Assembly (NCBI RefSeq): GCF_000783395.1
Contig: NZ_JSFK01000016.1
Span: forward strand, 235,638-299,637
Length of the DNA: 64,000 nt
Source of the DNA: Pseudomonas chlororaphis
GTDB taxonomy: Bacteria > Pseudomonadota > Gammaproteobacteria > Pseudomonadales > Pseudomonadaceae
Direction of reading: 5' to 3'
Shown here: positions 51,119 to 60,562 of the stretch, one piece after another
Layout: every line of letters starts with the position of its first letter
How positions within the stretch are numbered: the stretch's first letter is position 1
Translations under genes and position numbers: made by a program
The notes under the pieces: model-generated
The model's input: only the letters and a program-made list of their open reading frames with translations
Database searches by the model: none
What the model was told of the DNA's origin: nothing

Positions 51119-53353
51119 TCAACGGGCGAGCGCAGGCGTATCACGCCAGAAACGCCGCTGTTGACGCATCGTCCACGGCGGTTTGAAGCGGCCCAGTTGC
51201 AGATGAATGGCGCCTTGCTCGGCGCTGTCGTAAATGCGCAGACCGAGTTTGCGGTAACGCGCCAGCACCGTCGGGTGTGGATGGCCAAACGAGTTGCCGT
51301 GGCCTCGGGAGATCAGCACCGACTCGGGCTTCAAGACTTTGAGCAGCGCCATTGACGATGAACTGCGGCTGCCATGATGGGGCGATTGCAGCCAGTGCGT
51401 CGGGACGGCCAGTGGACTGTCGAGAAGGACGCGTTCGGCGTGGGTGTCGATATCGCCGGTCAGCAGCAGGCGCTCGCCATTGGCCTCGATCTGCAATACG
51501 CAGGAACGCTGATTGCTGTCGTGAGCGTCCGCCCACTGCCAGAGTTGAAAACGCACACCGTCCCACTGCCACTGCCGACCACGTTCGCAGGCTTCGGCGC
51601 TCAGTTGCTCAGGCAGTCCCGCCGGGTCGCCGCTGATCACTCGATCGACGGTCAAACCGCGCATGACCGCCAAAGCGCCACCGGCGTGATCGGCGTCGGC
51701 ATGACTGAGCAGCATCAGATCAAGTTTTGCCACATTGAGTTTGCGCAAAGCGGGCAGCACTACACGCTCACCGAGATCGAACTCACCAAAGCGCGGCCCG
51801 GCGTCATACAGCAGCGTGTGATGACGGGTGCGGATCAGAATGGCCAGGCCTTGGCCGACATCGAGTTGCCAGACATCGGCCAGCCCTTCATCCAGACGTT
51901 CGCGGGGCGGCACGACCAGCAGCAATAGCAATGGCCAGCCCAGTGCACGCATCGGCACGCCGCGTGGCAACAGCAAGAACACGGCACCGAGGCTGCCGAG
52001 CAACCAGACCCAACCCGGCACAGCGGCGGCTGTCCATGCCGGCCACTGCCCGGCGATCACGGCCAAAGCGCGAAACAGCGCATCGATCAAACCGCCGGCC
52101 AGCCACAAAAGACCTTCACCGACAAACGGCACCGGCAACATCAGGGTGCCGAGCAAGGCCGGCGGCAACACCACGAGACTGACCCAAGGCACGGCCAACA
52201 GGTTCGCCAACGGCCCGCTAAGACTGATCGGCAGATTCAGTGCCAGCAACACCGGACATAGACCGATGGCAATCAACCACTGCGCCCGCGTCCAGGTTTG
52301 CCACCAACGCCACGCGCCCAGCCGACCGCCAAAGGTGAAGATCAACACGGCAACAGCGGTAAAGGACAGCCAGAAACCGGGGCGCAGACTGGCCAGGGGA
52401 TCGAGCAAAAGCACCGCATTGAACGCCAGCAACAACGGCCACCATGCACCAAGATGACGAAAACGCAGGCGCCACAACAGCACCAGACCGACCATCACAC
52501 AGGCGCGCTGTACCGGCACGTCGAATCCGGCGAGCAGGCCATAACCGAGCGCCGCCGCCAATGCCAGTCCACAGGCCCACGGCAACCAGGGCCAGCGCAG
52601 CGGCCACAGGCCAAAGCGGGCCAATCCGCTGACCAGCATGTACATCACCGCCGCCAGCAAGCCAATGTGCTGACCGGAAATCACCAGCAAGTGCACGGTG
52701 CCGGTGTCCTGCAAAATCTGCCAGTCCTCGCGACTGAGTCCCGAGCCATCGCCCAGCACCAGCGCCGCCAGTGCCCCGCCCCGTCCCTGTGCGTCTACCT
52801 CAAGCAAACGCTGACGAATACTGTCGCGCCAGGCCCAGCGCGCTTCGCTCAGGCGTTGGCCGTCCTTGATCGTGCCGGTGGCGCCGATGCGTTGCGCCAG
52901 CAGCCAAGCCTCATAATCGAATGCGTCAGGATTGCGTAAACCCGCCGCACGCTTGAGCTTGACCGCCAGGCGCCAACGCTCGCCGCTGTTGACCGGCGGC
53001 CCGGCGTACCATGCCAGCCGCATCCGCGTTGGCAGTTGTACGTGACGCGAACGCGCATCAGCCAGTTCGAAACGCACCACGCCGTCGCTGTTCTGCGGCA
53101 AGCCGACGACCCGCCCTTCGAGCCAGCGGGTTTCGCCATCCAGTTCAATGGGCAACCGATCATTCAATGCCCATTGCGCAGCGACGCTGGCCCACGTGAA
53201 TCCAAACAGCAAAAACGCCAACGGATAGCTGCGAAACGGCAGCAGCATCAAAGCCACAACCGGCAACACCAGCATCAACCAGACCGGCGGTAATGCCGGC
53301 ATAAAAACCGCGACCAGCAGACCGACTGCGAGCGCCATCATCCCTGTGCGCAT
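51119..53353 (-). CDS. comEC: ComEC/Rec2 DNA internalisation protein
   Basis: A 744-residue polytopic membrane protein. It has an N-terminal DUF4131-like part, a competence domain with many transmembrane helices (GQHIGLLAAVMYMLVSGLARF), and a C-terminal metallo-beta-lactamase-like domain with LLSHADADHAGG. It is predicted to form the inner-membrane channel for single-stranded DNA during transformation. The ATG at 53351-53353 has AAGGA eight bases upstream. It precedes exbB on the same strand with a gap of about 100 bp. Confidence 0.93.
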   Translation of the reverse strand: MRTGMMALAVGLLVAVFMPALPPVWLMLVLPVVALMLLPFRSYPLAFLLFGFTWASVAAQWALNDRLPIELDGETRWLEGRVVGLPQNSDGVVRFELADARSRHVQLPTRMRLAWYAGPPVNSGERWRLAVKLKRAAGLRNPDAFDYEAWLLAQRIGATGTIKDGQRLSEARWAWRDSIRQRLLEVDAQGRGGALAALVLGDGSGLSREDWQILQDTGTVHLLVISGQHIGLLAAVMYMLVSGLARFGLWPLRWPWLPWACGLALAAALGYGLLAGFDVPVQRACVMVGLVLLWRLRFRHLGAWWPLLLAFNAVLLLDPLASLRPGFWLSFTAVAVLIFTFGGRLGAWRWWQTWTRAQWLIAIGLCPVLLALNLPISLSGPLANLLAVPWVSLVVLPPALLGTLMLPVPFVGEGLLWLAGGLIDALFRALAVIAGQWPAWTAAAVPGWVWLLGSLGAVFLLLPRGVPMRALGWPLLLLLVVPPRERLDEGLADVWQLDVGQGLAILIRTRHHTLLYDAGPRFGEFDLGERVVLPALRKLNVAKLDLMLLSHADADHAGGALAVMRGLTVDRVISGDPAGLPEQLSAEACERGRQWQWDGVRFQLWQWADAHDSNQRSCVLQIEANGERLLLTGDIDTHAERVLLDSPLAVPTHWLQSPHHGSRSSSSMALLKVLKPESVLISRGHGNSFGHPHPTVLARYRKLGLRIYDSAEQGAIHLQLGRFKPPWTMRQQRRFWRDTPALAR

Positions 53354-53489
53354 AAGCCCGTCCTTGAGAGTCCCACGCTTAGGCATAGCGGGTGTCGGGC
53401 ACGTCCGTCGTCAACAATTGTCACAAAGTCTGAATGGGCGCTTCGTAGAATCCAGACATACTTGCCGCCTTAACCGACCGAGAAGCCTT

Positions 53490-54008
53490 ATGCCCCGGCG
53501 CTTATTCAAACGTTACATGCCCGACCCGACGAGCATCAGGGAACACAAATCCTTACGCTTTCTCGGCAAGTTGCTGCATGACCCGAACCTCTGGCACCTC
53601 AATCGTCACTCGGTCGCCCGGGCGATGGCGGTTGGCTTGTTTGCGGCGTTCCTGCCGATTCCGGCGCAGATGCTGGTGGCCGCCGCCCTCGCCGTCATGG
53701 TGCGGGGGAACATGCCGATTGCGGTCAGTCTGGTGTGGCTGACCAATCCGATCACCATGCCGGCAGTGTTTTTCTGCACTTATCAGGCCGGGGCGTTTTT
53801 GATGGACGTGCCCGCCCGGCACCTGCCGGACGAGTTGACCTGGGAGTGGATCAGCGGCGAGTTGTCGACGTTGTGGCAGCCGTTTCTGCTCGGCTCGGTG
53901 GTAGTGGGGTTGGTGCTAGGCGCCCTCGCCTATTGCCTGGTGATGATGTATTGGCGCTGGTGGGTCGCGCGACAATGGGCGCGGCGCAAGAAAAGCCGCA
54001 TGCGCTGA
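53490..54008 (+). CDS. DUF2062 membrane protein
   Basis: A 172-residue protein with an N-terminal cytoplasmic segment, two or three transmembrane helices and a basic C-terminus (RQWARRKKSRMR). SVARAMAVGLFAAFLPIPAQM and WLTNPITMPAVFF are DUF2062 hallmarks. It is divergent from comEC, as in other pseudomonads. The function is unknown; it may be an envelope-related membrane protein. Confidence 0.88.
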   Translation: MPRRLFKRYMPDPTSIREHKSLRFLGKLLHDPNLWHLNRHSVARAMAVGLFAAFLPIPAQMLVAAALAVMVRGNMPIAVSLVWLTNPITMPAVFFCTYQAGAFLMDVPARHLPDELTWEWISGELSTLWQPFLLGSVVVGLVLGALAYCLVMMYWRWWVARQWARRKKSRMR

Positions 54009-54012
54009 ATGC

Positions 54013-54048
54013 AAAACGGCCTCCGCAGTGGGAGGCCGTTTTTATTTT
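54013..54048 (+). terminator. Terminator after the DUF2062 gene
   Basis: AAAACGGCCTCC and GGAGGCCGTTTTT form the stem, followed by a T-rich run. Confidence 0.88.
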
Positions 54049-54065
54049 GTGCTGTCTGGATTGAC

Positions 54066-54149
54066 GCCTTCGCGAGCAAGCTCGCTCCCACACTGGATCG
54101 GTGTTACGACGCAGACACCATGTGGGAGCGAGCCTGCTCGCGAAGAAGT
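54066..54149. repeat. REP doublet
   Basis: The arms TTCGCGAGCAAGCTCGCTCC and GGGAGCGAGCCTGCTCGCGA are inverted. It lies exactly at the join between the comEC-side genes and the ABC exporter block. Confidence 0.9.
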
Positions 54150-54164
54150 CGACGCGGTTCGGGA

Positions 54165-54944
54165 TCAGGTCCGCATCCCGCGCCCACTCACCAGCAACCG
54201 CGCACAACCGAGATACAACACCACCGTCGCCACCAGCATAAAGGTGATCGCGATGCCGATGCGGATATCCGACACACCCAGAATGCCGTAACGGAAGGCG
54301 TTGACCATGTGCAGCACCGGGTTGGCCAACGACACGGTCTGCCAGAACGGCGGCAGCAAGGTGATCGAGTAAAACACCCCGCCCAGGTACGTCAGCGGCG
54401 TCAGCACAAAGGTAGGGATGATCGAAATATCATCGAAGTTGCGCGCAAACACTGCGTTGATGAAGCCCAGCAGCGAGAAAATCGTCGCCGTCAGTACCAC
54501 CACGAGGATGGTCACCCCGAGGTGATGCACCTGCAAATGGGTGAAGAACAGCGACAGAATGGTCACGATCACGCCGACCATCAGGCCACGCAACACGCCG
54601 CCAATGGTGAAGCCAATCAGGATCGTATGCGGCGATACCGGCGACACCATCAATTCCTCGATCGAACGCTGGAACTTGCTGCCGAAGAAACTCGAGACCA
54701 CGTTGCCGTAAGAGTTGGTGATCACCGACATCATGATCAGCCCCGGCACGATGTACTCCATGTAAGTGAAGCCACCCATGTCACCGATCTGGCGACCGAT
54801 CAGATTGCCGAAAATCACGAAGTACAGAACCATAGTGATCGCCGGCGGCAGCAGCGTTTGCGGCCAGATCCGCGTGAAGCGTTTGACCTCGCGGTAAACA
54901 ATGGTCTGCAGGGCGACGAGGTTGGGACGGAATTCGGAACTCAT
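54165..54944 (-). CDS. ABC-2 type transporter permease (YadH-like)
   Basis: A 259-residue permease with six hydrophobic helices and the ABC-2 signature region (GGVFYSITLLPPFWQTVSLANPVLHMVNAFRYG). The ATG overlaps the ATPase gene's stop (ATGA). Together they are the YadGH-type exporter pair. The exported substrate is unknown; a lipid, polysaccharide or drug is typical. Confidence 0.9.
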   Translation of the reverse strand: MSSEFRPNLVALQTIVYREVKRFTRIWPQTLLPPAITMVLYFVIFGNLIGRQIGDMGGFTYMEYIVPGLIMMSVITNSYGNVVSSFFGSKFQRSIEELMVSPVSPHTILIGFTIGGVLRGLMVGVIVTILSLFFTHLQVHHLGVTILVVVLTATIFSLLGFINAVFARNFDDISIIPTFVLTPLTYLGGVFYSITLLPPFWQTVSLANPVLHMVNAFRYGILGVSDIRIGIAITFMLVATVVLYLGCARLLVSGRGMRT

Positions 54945-55873
54945 ACCGCCACCTTCGACAGATTTTTCTCGACCAGGGACACGAACAGCTCCTCGAGGCG
55001 ATTGGTTTTGTTACGCAGGCTCAATACTTCGATGTTCTGCTGCGCCAACTGGGTGAACAACGCCGTGATGCCCATGGATTTGTCGACCTGGACTTCGAGA
55101 GTGTGGCTGTCGATCAACCGGGCCGGATAGCCGAGCAATTGCGGCGCGGCGTTCAAGTCGTTTTTCAGGTCGAGCAAGAAGGTTTCTACGTGCAACTGGC
55201 CCAGCAATTGTTTCATGCTGGTGTTCTCGACGATGGTGCCGTGGTCGATGATGCCGATGTTGCGACACAACTGCTCAGCCTCCTCCAGATAGTGCGTGGT
55301 GAGGATGATGGTGATGCCTTTCTGGTTCAGCTCGGTGAGGAACGTCCACATCGAACGGCGCAGCTCGATATCGACGCCTGCGGTCGGTTCATCAAGGATC
55401 AGCAGACGCGGTTCGTGCACCAGTGCGCGGGCAATCATCAAGCGCCGCTTCATGCCGCCGGACAGCGAACGCGACGGCACATCGCGCTTGTCCCACAGGC
55501 CCAGTTGGGTGAGGTACTGCTCGGCGCGTTCCTTGGCGACCTTCGCCGGAATGCCGTAGTAACCGGCCTGCGTCACGACGATGTCGAACGTCTTCTCAAA
55601 CTGGTTGAAGTTGAATTCCTGCGGGACTACGCCGATCGAGCGCTTGAGCTGCGCAGGATTTTTGTCCAGGTCATGACCGAAAATATTCACCGTGCCGCTG
55701 GTTTTGTTCACCAGGGTCGAGAGAATGCCGATGGTCGTGGATTTGCCGGCACCGTTGGGGCCGAGCAAGGCGAAAAAGTCACCTTCGGCGACGTCCAGAT
55801 CGATACCACTCAAGGCCTGGAACCCGTTGCCGTAGGTTTTGGTTAGCTGCCGGATGGACAGAGCGGAACTCAT
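54941..55873 (-). CDS. ABC transporter ATP-binding protein (YadG-like)
   Basis: A 310-residue ATPase with Walker A GPNGAGKSTT, signature LSGGMKRRL, Walker B LLILDEPTAGVD and switch His in ILTTHYLEEAE. About 90 C-terminal residues form an accessory domain. The start at 55871-55873 gives MSSALSIRQLTKTYGNG; an upstream ATG at 55891 is possible, and neither has a strong ribosome-binding site. It pairs with the permease gene. Confidence 0.92.
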   Translation of the reverse strand: MSSALSIRQLTKTYGNGFQALSGIDLDVAEGDFFALLGPNGAGKSTTIGILSTLVNKTSGTVNIFGHDLDKNPAQLKRSIGVVPQEFNFNQFEKTFDIVVTQAGYYGIPAKVAKERAEQYLTQLGLWDKRDVPSRSLSGGMKRRLMIARALVHEPRLLILDEPTAGVDIELRRSMWTFLTELNQKGITIILTTHYLEEAEQLCRNIGIIDHGTIVENTSMKQLLGQLHVETFLLDLKNDLNAAPQLLGYPARLIDSHTLEVQVDKSMGITALFTQLAQQNIEVLSLRNKTNRLEELFVSLVEKNLSKVAV

Positions 55874-55995
55874 ATCTGATTTACGCACCATTGAAGGAAA
55901 AAGGAGACGGCGGCGAAGGATCGAACCGCAGCGCAAGTGCGCAATGGTGCTTGCCGCCGCCGTACAAGTACAGTCAAGTGTGTCGATAGTAGGTA

Positions 55996-56619
55996 TTAAG
56001 TCAACGCGGTCATAACCGCTTTCTGGTAGGCCGGACGCTGCTTCAGGCGCTCGTACCAGGCTTGCAGATGGGGTTGCGGGGCGCGTTCGATGGGCATCTC
56101 GAACCAGGCATAAATGAAACTGCCCAGCGGGATATCGCCCATGCCGATGTCATTGCCGGAAAGATATGGCTGACTGGCCAAGGCATTGTCGGCCATGCTC
56201 AGCAGCTCATTGCATTCCTTGATCGCGGCGTTGATCGCGGCCCAGTCCTGCTTGTCCGCCGGCGTGCGCAACACGCCCCAGAACACCGTGCGGAAGGGAC
56301 CGGCGAAACTCGAAGTGGTCCAGTCCATCCACTTGTCAGCGATGGCACGTGCCTGCGGATCTGCCGAATACCAATGGCTGTCGGGCGCATGTCTGGCCAA
56401 CAGATAGCGGACGATGGCATTGGATTCCCACAGCACAAAACCGTCGTCCTCGATCACCGGCACCCGACCGTTCGGGTTCATCGCCCGGTACTCGGGTGTG
56501 TCGACGACGCCGAATGCGCCACCGGCATCGATCGCCTCGTAGGCCAGGCCAAGCTCTTCAGCAGCCCACAATGGCTTTCTGACATTCGATGAGTTTTTCC
56601 GTCCCCAGATCTTCAGCAT
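55996..56619 (-). CDS. Glutathione S-transferase
   Basis: A 207-residue GST. The N-terminal thioredoxin-like domain has the Ser-rich GRKNSSNVRKPLWAAEELG and the glutathione-binding cis-Pro and acid motif GRVPVIEDDGFVLWESNAI. The helical C-terminal domain begins near residue 85. The reaction is not known. It is in a conserved block with the ABC pair and fadE. Confidence 0.92.
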   Translation of the reverse strand: MLKIWGRKNSSNVRKPLWAAEELGLAYEAIDAGGAFGVVDTPEYRAMNPNGRVPVIEDDGFVLWESNAIVRYLLARHAPDSHWYSADPQARAIADKWMDWTTSSFAGPFRTVFWGVLRTPADKQDWAAINAAIKECNELLSMADNALASQPYLSGNDIGMGDIPLGSFIYAWFEMPIERAPQPHLQAWYERLKQRPAYQKAVMTALT

Positions 56620-56662
56620 GACCGCCTCTTTTCAAATGAGTGGGCAGGCAGCATACGCCGGA

Positions 56663-57322
56663 TCAGGTACGGCTCAAATCACTCTGCATATCGCCCAGCA
56701 ACTGTGGTTGCTGATCAGTGAACAGGTGCGGGTAGCACTTTTGCAGATGCTCGAAGAAGAACGTTTCCGGCACATCGGCGAATTGACCGTGATCGACCAG
56801 ATACTCCATCAACTGTGCACCGTCGCGGTTGAACGGGTGGAAAACGCTGTCGTTGATACCGTCGAACTCAAGCGGCGCGACATTGAACAACGCGCAGAGC
56901 TTCTGGTTGAACGCCGGTGTTGCCTTGATCCAGCGATCATTGAGAAAGAACTCGGTATAGCCGTGCATGGCGAACATATCGCTTTTCAGCAACTCGAGCA
57001 GACGCGGGGTCGACAGGTGATTTTTCACATCGGCCAGACCGATGCGCGCCGGGATCCCGCAATGCCGCGCGCAGCCCGCCAGCAGCGTGGCTTTCGGTAC
57101 GCAATAACTCTCCCCCGTCGCCAGCGCATAGCTGCCGCGCAAGGTCTGCGGATCGCGGCTGAAGGTGTACGGGTTGTAACGCACCGCCTCACGCACGGCG
57201 TAATAAAGACTGATCGCCTGCTCGAGCGGATCGCGGCTGGCACCCCGATGTTGTTCGGCGAACTCCACCACCGCCGGGTGGTCACTATCGATGAAGCGGC
57301 CGGGACTCAGATACTCGTGCAT
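56663..57322 (-). CDS. Transglutaminase-like domain protein
   Basis: A 219-residue cytoplasmic protein. The transglutaminase/protease-like core has Cys in GESYCVPKATLLAGCARHCGIPARIG, His in MFAMHGYTEFFLNDRW and a downstream acid region. The frame is open 55 codons upstream, but the ATG at 57320-57322 has AGGAG nine bases before it. The substrate is unknown. It is divergent from fadE. Confidence 0.85.
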   Translation of the reverse strand: MHEYLSPGRFIDSDHPAVVEFAEQHRGASRDPLEQAISLYYAVREAVRYNPYTFSRDPQTLRGSYALATGESYCVPKATLLAGCARHCGIPARIGLADVKNHLSTPRLLELLKSDMFAMHGYTEFFLNDRWIKATPAFNQKLCALFNVAPLEFDGINDSVFHPFNRDGAQLMEYLVDHGQFADVPETFFFEHLQKCYPHLFTDQQPQLLGDMQSDLSRT

Positions 57323-57570
57323 GACGACAATCTCCTGGGTGAGCCCCGAGTCTAGCGACAGCTTCAGCACAGAGATAACGACGTTTCGGCCAAACTTGGA
57401 CGCAAAGACGCGGGATCGGCGAACGATTTCCCACACGTGTTGCCCACCGAACCTACGAAAACCATCCGGGGTTTCCCACGATTTCAATCACCTTGGTCTG
57501 ACCACCCGCTTTTACAGATGCCGTCTAAGCTCTGGAGGGTCGATTTGCCTTGGTTCACGGAGGACTGAAT

Positions 57571-60018
57571 ATGCTGTTGTTGTGGATACTGGTTTTGATC
57601 GTTGGCGTGGCGTATCTCGCCCACCGGCGCATCGCCCCGCTGCCAGCACTGGGCATCGTTGCCGTCTACCTGCTGGCGATGGGTATTTTCAGTCATGCGC
57701 CGGGCTGGTTATTGGCGGTTTTGTGGATCTTGCTGGCGGTGGTCGCCGCACCGTTGCTGCTGCCTGACCTGCGCCGCAAACATTTCACTGCGCCGCTGTT
57801 CAGCTGGTTCCAGAAAACCCTGCCGCCCATGTCGCAGACCGAACGCGACGCGATCGACGCCGGCACCGTGTGGTGGGATGGCGAGCTGTTCAGCGGCCGT
57901 CCGGACTGGGACAAACTGCTGGCCTATCCCAAGGCGCAATTGAGCGAAGAAGAACAGGCGTTCATCGACGGCCCGACCGAAGAACTTTGCGCGATGGTCA
58001 CTGACTGGCAGATCGGCCAGTCGATGGACCTGCCGGCCGAAGCCTGGACGCACATCAAGGAACATGGCTTCTTCGCACTGATCATCCCGAAAGAATTCGG
58101 TGGCAAAGGCTTCTCTGCTTACGCGCACTCGCAAGTGGCAATGAAACTGGCCACCCGCAGCGGTGACCTCGCCTCCACTGTCATGGTGCCGAACTCACTC
58201 GGCCCGGCCGAACTGCTGCTGCATTACGGCACCGACGAACAACGCAATCACTACCTGCCACGCCTGGCCCGGGGCGATGACATTCCGTGCTTTGCCCTCA
58301 CCGGCCCGCTCGCGGGTTCCGATGCCGGTGCGATGCCCGACACCGGGATCATCTGCAAAGGCGAATGGGAAGGTCAGGAAGTCATCGGCCTGCGCCTGAA
58401 CTGGGAAAAACGCTACATCACCCTCGGCCCGGTCGCGACCCTCCTCGGCCTGGCTTTCAAGGCCTATGACCCGGAACATCTGCTGGGCGACAAGGAAGAC
58501 CTCGGCATCAGCCTTGCGCTGATCCCGACCGATACCGCCGGCGTGGAAATCGGTCGTCGTCACCTGCCACTGGGCGCGGCATTCATGAACGGCCCGAACT
58601 CCGGCAAGGATGTGTTCATCCCGCTGGACTTCCTTATCGGCGGTCAGGAAATGCTCGGCAAGGGCTGGATGATGCTGATGAACTGCCTGTCGGTAGGCCG
58701 TTCGATCTCGTTGCCAGCCGTCGGTACCGGCGCGGCCAAATTCACCAGTCTGGTCACTGGCCAGTACGCGCAGATTCGTGAGCAATTCAACGTGCCGCTG
58801 TCGGCGTTCGAAGGTATTCAGGAGGCCATGGCGCGCATCGGCGGCAACGCGTGGATGATGGATGCCGCGCGGATGCTCACTGCCAACGCGGTGGACCTGG
58901 GCGAAAAACCTTCGGTGCTGTCGGCGATCCTCAAATACCACCTCACCGAACGCGGCCGCGAGTGCATCAGCCATGCGATGGATGTGCACGGCGGCAAGGC
59001 GATCATCATGGGGCCGAACAACTACCTGGGGCGCAGCTGGAACGGTGCGCCGATCTTCATCACCGTGGAGGGCGCGAACATCCTTTCGCGCAACCTGATG
59101 ATCTTCGGTCAGGGCGCGATTCGCTGCCATCCGTTCGTACTGAAGGAAATGGCTCTGGCCGGTCGTGAGGACAAGGATCAGGCCCTGAAAGAGTTCGATG
59201 GCCTGCTGCTCAAACACATCGGTTTCGCCGTGAGCAACGCGGCCAGCACGCTGGTGCTGAACCTCGGTTTCGGTCACTTCGAACACGCGCCGGGCGACAA
59301 GATCAGTCAGGGATACTTTCGTGCACTCAATCGTCAGGCGGCGGCATTCGCCATGCTCGCCGACTTCAGCATGATGTTGCTGGGCGGCGAACTGAAGCGT
59401 CGTGAACGTCTCTCGGCGCGTCTGGGCGATGTATTGAGCAACCTGTATCTGGCCTCTGCCGCGCTCAAGCGTTATCACGATCTGGACTCGCCGGCTTACA
59501 TGGAGCCGCTGTTCCGCTGGGCGATGGAAGAAAGCCTCGGCCAATCGGAACGGGCGCTGGATGAATTGCTGCGCAACTTCCCGAACAAAGTGTTCGGTTG
59601 TCTGTTGCGAGTCATCGTTTTCCCGTTCGGTCGTCGTCACAAAGGCCCGTCGGACAAACTCGGTGCCGAAGTGGCTGGCGTGATTGGTCGCGCCAAGGGC
59701 GATCCGGCGCTGGAAGAACTGCTTGCCGGTTGCTATCGCCCGCAGTCGGCAGACGATGCCGTCGGCGCGCTGCAACACGCCAGCGATTTGCTGAATGCTG
59801 CGCAGCCGTTGCACAAAAAACTGCACACCTCGCTGAAAAGCGGTCAGGTCAAACCGGTCGCGGGTGAACACGCCATCGATGCCGCGCTTGAAGCTGGAGT
59901 ATTGCAACCGGTGGAAGCGCAGAGTCTGCGCGATGCCGAAGCGGCGCGACGCAAGGTGATTGATGTCGATGATTTCGACAAAGAGGAGTTGACGCTGGCA
60001 GAGGGCAAAGTCCGCTGA
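57571..60018 (+). CDS. fadE: Acyl-CoA dehydrogenase FadE
   Basis: An 815-residue, FadE-type enzyme catalysing the first step of beta-oxidation. The N-terminus has two hydrophobic segments (residues 2-20 and 27-62) that anchor it. The acyl-CoA dehydrogenase core includes ALTGPLAGSDAGAMPDTG and YLGRSWNGAPIFITVEGANI. A DUF1974-type C-terminal domain follows. The length is as usual for the family (about 815). The GGAGG before the ATG at 57571 fixes the start. It is induced by fatty acids in other pseudomonads. Confidence 0.95.
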   Translation: MLLLWILVLIVGVAYLAHRRIAPLPALGIVAVYLLAMGIFSHAPGWLLAVLWILLAVVAAPLLLPDLRRKHFTAPLFSWFQKTLPPMSQTERDAIDAGTVWWDGELFSGRPDWDKLLAYPKAQLSEEEQAFIDGPTEELCAMVTDWQIGQSMDLPAEAWTHIKEHGFFALIIPKEFGGKGFSAYAHSQVAMKLATRSGDLASTVMVPNSLGPAELLLHYGTDEQRNHYLPRLARGDDIPCFALTGPLAGSDAGAMPDTGIICKGEWEGQEVIGLRLNWEKRYITLGPVATLLGLAFKAYDPEHLLGDKEDLGISLALIPTDTAGVEIGRRHLPLGAAFMNGPNSGKDVFIPLDFLIGGQEMLGKGWMMLMNCLSVGRSISLPAVGTGAAKFTSLVTGQYAQIREQFNVPLSAFEGIQEAMARIGGNAWMMDAARMLTANAVDLGEKPSVLSAILKYHLTERGRECISHAMDVHGGKAIIMGPNNYLGRSWNGAPIFITVEGANILSRNLMIFGQGAIRCHPFVLKEMALAGREDKDQALKEFDGLLLKHIGFAVSNAASTLVLNLGFGHFEHAPGDKISQGYFRALNRQAAAFAMLADFSMMLLGGELKRRERLSARLGDVLSNLYLASAALKRYHDLDSPAYMEPLFRWAMEESLGQSERALDELLRNFPNKVFGCLLRVIVFPFGRRHKGPSDKLGAEVAGVIGRAKGDPALEELLAGCYRPQSADDAVGALQHASDLLNAAQPLHKKLHTSLKSGQVKPVAGEHAIDAALEAGVLQPVEAQSLRDAEAARRKVIDVDDFDKEELTLAEGKVR

Positions 60019-60092
60019 TCCTGACAACCATGTCCAAGAGGGCGCAGGAGCTTTATACTCCCGCGCCCGTTTTGCTCTTGAGGACTTATCTC

Positions 60093-60500
60093 GTGTCCAA
60101 CGTCGTTGCCGATCATCTTGTTTTGCTCGACCACCTGCGCAGTATCCTGGTCGCCGTAGGTGAGGCCGAACAGGTTCCCGAAGAAAGCCATGCCTTGTTC
60201 CTGGAGCGCTTCGATGAACTGCTGGCATCGCTGCCGATCGATCCGATCGAAAGCCAGTACCTGGGCCAGGACATCCTGACTCAAGTGATTACCCGTTACC
60301 CGCAGATCGCCCACCTGATCCCGCGCGATCTGCTGTGGTTCTTCGCCGGTGACTGCCTGCACTACCTGTCCGATGAAGAGATCGACATGTATCAGGCCCT
60401 CGAAGAACGTCGCTACGAAGCCGAACAGAACGATGAACCGTTCGACTGGAATCAGGAAAAACAGCTGCTGGCGATGTCCGCTCAGGACAGCAAGCACTGA
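60093..60500 (+). CDS. Small conserved Pseudomonas protein next to fadE
   Basis: A 135-residue acidic helical protein, resembling the conserved protein encoded beside fadE in P. aeruginosa (PA2816/PA2817 region). I choose the GTG at 60093: GAGGA is eight bases upstream and a -10-like TATACT at 60054-60059 lies in the frame's upstream part, which argues against the ATG at 60030. No domain is recognised. A terminator follows. Confidence 0.75.
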   Translation: MSNVVADHLVLLDHLRSILVAVGEAEQVPEESHALFLERFDELLASLPIDPIESQYLGQDILTQVITRYPQIAHLIPRDLLWFFAGDCLHYLSDEEIDMYQALEERRYEAEQNDEPFDWNQEKQLLAMSAQDSKH

Positions 60501-60520
60501 TTTTCACGCTGTTATGAACA

Positions 60521-60553
60521 TGCCCGCATGGTGATCCATGCGGGCATTTTTTT
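60521..60553. terminator. Terminator between convergent genes
   Basis: TGCCCGCATG and CATGCGGGCA form a 10-bp stem followed by seven Ts. It ends the small gene and, in reverse, the LysR gene. Confidence 0.88.
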
Positions 60554-60562
60554 GTGTTGGCG

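Noticed and set aside
58195..60228. A 677-codon open frame opposite fadE
   Set aside because: Composition is His/Arg/Gln-rich without motifs, a typical shadow of a high-GC gene.
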